Source: Curtobacterium sp. PhB115 (GTDB lineage: Bacteria; Actinomycetota; Actinomycetes; Actinomycetales; Microbacteriaceae). From it: a stretch of DNA of 64,000 bases. How positions within the stretch are numbered: position 1 is the first letter of the stretch; the number at the start of each line of letters is the position of its first letter. The stretch spans positions 496,001-560,000 of the forward strand of contig NZ_RJKR01000005.1 of assembly GCF_003752025.1 (NCBI RefSeq), in the 5' to 3' direction. The notes under the pieces are model-generated. The model saw only the letters and a list, made by a program, of their open reading frames with translations. It searched no databases and had not been told where the DNA came from. The position numbers and the translations under genes are program-made. Shown in pieces: positions 61,736 to 64,000 of this stretch.

Positions 61736-63099
61736 GCCGTGCTGCCTTCCGGGGCGATCTCGGTGGTCTCGGTGGTCTCGGTGGTCTCGGTGGTCTCGGT
61801 CGAACCGTCGGTGGCGACCGGCAGCCGTGCGGTGACCCGCCACCCTCCGTCCGTCGTCGGCCCCGCGGTCAGGTCGCCCCCGACCGCGGCGGCACGTTCC
61901 CGCATCCCGATGATCCCGTTGCCGGTGGCACCGAGCCCGACGGACCCGTCAGCTCCGTCGGGAGTCCGCTGTGGCGAGCCGGCCACCCGGTGGTCCTCGA
62001 CGAGGAGCTCGACGACGTCCGCCCCGACCGTGACCAGGATCCGCGCGTGGTGGCCCGGGGCGTGCTTCATGACGTTCGTGACGGACTCCTGGACGATCCG
62101 GAACGCGCTGCGGCCGCTGGTGCCGAGGACGCTCGACGGATCACCGCGGACCTCGAGGTCGATGGGGACGCCGGCCGCCCGCGCACGCTCGACGAGGTCC
62201 GGCACCCGCTCGAGCCCGGGGACGGGGCTGCGGTCGGGCTCCCCTGCTCCGCTCACCCCGCCGTCGACCGAACGCAGCACGCCGAGGATGGTCCGGAGCT
62301 CGACGAGGGCCTCACGACTGGAGTCGCGGATGTTCGTCAGGGCATCGCGGGTCTGGTCGGGGAGCTCCGCGCCGAGGTGCAGCGCCACGCCCGCCTGCAG
62401 GCTGATGAGCGACATGCTGTGGGCGACCGAGTCGTGGAGCTCGCGGGCGATGCGGACTCGTTCCTCGCCCGCACGACGCCGTTCGGCCTCGGCTCGCGCA
62501 CGGCGACGCTCGGCGACCCGTTCGATCCGTACACGCACGAGTTCGGCGACCGCGATCGTCACGGTCAGCCACGCCACGCAGAGCAGCACCGCACCGAGGT
62601 CGAGCGCCGGCGATCGACCGAGGACGACGTCGGCCGTGGGGAGCACCGCGACCGCCACCACCGCGGCGACCGCAACGGTCCGGCGGTGGCCCCGGAGCCA
62701 CGCGTTCGCGATCGCCATGGTCAGCGCCGCGACGAAGGGGCCGCGTGGGCTGACCACGATCACGTACCCGACGGTCGTCGCGAGGGTGACGAGGAGCACC
62801 GAGCGCGGCCACCGCCAGCGCCACGGCAGGACCACGATGCCGGCCACGAGCAAGGTGATCGCCAGCGGGCCGAGCACGACCGGATCGACGGCGCCGACAG
62901 CCGCGTGGCGCGCCCACGGTGGACCGCCCGAACCGCCCGAACTGCCCGGACCGCCGAACGCGAACCGGGATGCCACGAGCGTGCCGACGATCTGCAGGAA
63001 CGCGACCGGCACGACCCGTCCGAACCGCGCGAACCGCGGACGCCCCTGCCACCGGGCAGCAGCCCGGTCGAGGTCGTCGCTGCGCGGTGCCGTCGTCAT
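61732..63099 (-). CDS. NarL-type sensor histidine kinase
   Basis: The 455-residue kinase has about six N-terminal membrane segments (20-180), then a HisKA_3 dimerisation domain with the phospho-accepting His in RIARELHDSVAHSMS near residue 212 and a C-terminal HATPase with an N-box region FRIVQESVTNVMKHAPGHHA and GLGATGNGIIGMRER. No extracellular sensor domain is evident, so the signal is probably sensed in the membrane. The last residues form a TET repeat (STETTETTETTE) coded by a 9-bp array. It phosphorylates the coupled response regulator. Confidence 0.93.
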   Translation of the reverse strand: MTTAPRSDDLDRAAARWQGRPRFARFGRVVPVAFLQIVGTLVASRFAFGGPGSSGGSGGPPWARHAAVGAVDPVVLGPLAITLLVAGIVVLPWRWRWPRSVLLVTLATTVGYVIVVSPRGPFVAALTMAIANAWLRGHRRTVAVAAVVAVAVLPTADVVLGRSPALDLGAVLLCVAWLTVTIAVAELVRVRIERVAERRRARAEAERRRAGEERVRIARELHDSVAHSMSLISLQAGVALHLGAELPDQTRDALTNIRDSSREALVELRTILGVLRSVDGGVSGAGEPDRSPVPGLERVPDLVERARAAGVPIDLEVRGDPSSVLGTSGRSAFRIVQESVTNVMKHAPGHHARILVTVGADVVELLVEDHRVAGSPQRTPDGADGSVGLGATGNGIIGMRERAAAVGGDLTAGPTTDGGWRVTARLPVATDGSTETTETTETTETTEIAPEGSTA

Positions 63100-63313
63100 G
63101 GGTCGAGCCTAGGGTCGGCCGTCCTCACGGGCATCGGCCGGACGACGAGCTGTGGACTACTCCTCCGGGAGTACCTGTCTGTGGAGGAGAACCCGGTCTA
63201 CGACCGCGGGAGGAGACGGAAGTGCGGCTCGGAGGCGGACGCGTGACGGGCCTCCAGGCCGAACGATTGGAACGTCGCGACAGCGACACCGAAACCGATC
63301 TCTGGAGGTCCCC

Positions 63314-63577
63314 ATGTTCACGACCATCACGGCAACCGCATTCACCTCGGCGGCGGCGTACGGGCCGCACTGGCAGGGCGGCGGGTTCCCGTTCTTCCTG
63401 TTCCCAGCGTTCTTCTTCTTCGCGTTCCTCGTCGTGTTCGTGGTGTTCGGCGTGCTCCGCCGGGGAAGCTGGCGCGCCCGTTCGGACGCTCGCGGTGTGC
63501 TCGCCGACCGGTTCGCACGAGGCGACATCGATGCCGAGGAGTACCGCGCACGACTCTCCGAGCTCAGCCGGAAGTGA
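63314..63577 (+). CDS. Small membrane protein with SHOCT domain
   Basis: The 87-residue protein has a Phe-rich membrane segment (residues about 24-48) followed by a C-terminal SHOCT motif (GVLADRFARGDIDAEEYRARLSEL, residues about 62-85). SHOCT proteins are small, often membrane-linked, with unclear roles. ATG 63314 has GGAGG 6 nt upstream. It is divergent from the sensor kinase and may belong to its regulon. Its last 14 bases overlap the end of the gluconokinase gene on the other strand. The 214-bp upstream gap holds only a half GGAGGC-family arm near 63243-63257. Confidence 0.85.
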   Translation: MFTTITATAFTSAAAYGPHWQGGGFPFFLFPAFFFFAFLVVFVVFGVLRRGSWRARSDARGVLADRFARGDIDAEEYRARLSELSRK

Positions 63578-64000
63578 CCGACAGTGCGGCGAGGATGGTC
63601 GTCACCGTGTCGTCGACCGAACCGTCGATCGACACGTCGACGGCGGCCTCGTCGGGCTGCGGGCGCTCCAGGGTCGCGAACTGGGAGTCCAGCAGCGAAC
63701 TCGGCATGTACTCGTGGTGTCGGTGCGCCTGCCGGTCCGCGATGAGGTCGTGGGACCCGTCGAGGAACGCGATGACCAGGTCGGGTGCTGACGCCCGGAG
63801 CCGATCGCGGTAGACGCGCTTCAGGGCCGAGTTCGCCATCACGCAGCGGCTCCCGGAGGCCTCGACCGCGGCGATCCGTTCGGCGCACGCGTCGAGCCAC
63901 GGCCAGCGGTCGTCGTCCGTGAGCGGGATGCCCTGCCGCATCTTCTCCTTGTTCGCGGCCGGGTGCAGGTCGTCGGCATCGACGAAGACCGTGGGCTGGC
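63564..64000 (-). CDS. gntK: Gluconokinase, N-terminus outside the window
   Basis: The visible 145 residues are the C-terminal part of a GntK-type kinase that phosphorylates gluconate to 6-phosphogluconate. The frame runs to the window edge; blocks seen are DADDLHPAANKEKM (substrate site), GIPLTDDDRWPWLD, MANSALKRVYRDRLR (LID region), FLDGSHDLIADR and HHEYMPSSLLDSQFATLE, all characteristic of the family. The Walker A lies outside the window. It may belong to the same sugar-acid theme as the uronate locus, but no shared operator is visible. Confidence 0.92.
   Translation of the reverse strand, partial: QPTVFVDADDLHPAANKEKMRQGIPLTDDDRWPWLDACAERIAAVEASGSRCVMANSALKRVYRDRLRASAPDLVIAFLDGSHDLIADRQAHRHHEYMPSSLLDSQFATLERPQPDEAAVDVSIDGSVDDTVTTILAALSVTSG

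Overview
The window looks like a chromosomal segment of a high-GC actinobacterium, most likely family Microbacteriaceae and perhaps Curtobacterium (the genus is inference only). The signs are a mycothiol S-conjugate amidase, an actinobacterial class II fructose-bisphosphatase (GlpX), small actinobacterial DUF families (4245, 4307, 501, 6264-like), an HtaA-type protein behind DtxR-type iron boxes, many GTG starts, and many genes whose -10 box lies 6-8 nt before the start codon (leaderless transcripts). No phage genes, transposases, rRNA or CRISPR arrays were seen.

Layout. 1-13 kb is housekeeping: RmuC end, glpX, fba, an M18 aminopeptidase, ispH, both exonuclease VII subunits, a beta-carbonic anhydrase, fumC and a PIN-PhoH ATPase. 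13.8-24 kb has a class V aminotransferase-like protein, uppS, a TrhA/hemolysin III membrane protein, mca, greA, ilvA, an AI-2E-type permease, a YcaQ-family protein and LemA. 24-33 kb is a more accessory surface and transport region: a large Ig-like membrane protein, an acyl-CoA ligase, a ThrE-type exporter, a sortase and an iron-regulated HtaA-domain surface protein, then a tRNA-Leu(UAA). 33-47 kb is core again: NDH-2, DUF501, FtsB-like, eno, hisS, mazG, nhaA, mfd, pth and bL25.

47-60.4 kb is a coherent sugar-acid locus. A leftward operon (binding lipoprotein, two permeases, TIM-barrel protein, Gfo/Idh/MocA oxidoreductase, second TIM-barrel protein, UxuB-type reductase, ManD-type dehydratase) diverges from a LacI-family repressor followed by uxaC. 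A third TIM-barrel gene faces uxaC. UxaC, UxuB and ManD together would take D-glucuronate through fructuronate and mannonate to 2-keto-3-deoxygluconate. There is no glycoside hydrolase; the oxidoreductase plus TIM-barrel set could release the uronate by oxidation and elimination. The divergent promoter holds two concentric palindromes, and half of that pattern recurs upstream of the third TIM-barrel gene. The window ends with an RHH-Doc toxin-antitoxin pair whose toxin lacks the usual motif histidine, a NarL-type two-component system, a SHOCT protein and a truncated gluconokinase.

The most unusual feature is repeat content between genes. Several sequence-conserved hairpin families sit mainly at convergent gene ends, and many short tandem arrays (6-36 bp, one of 172 bp) lie between genes and, in frame, inside a few genes.
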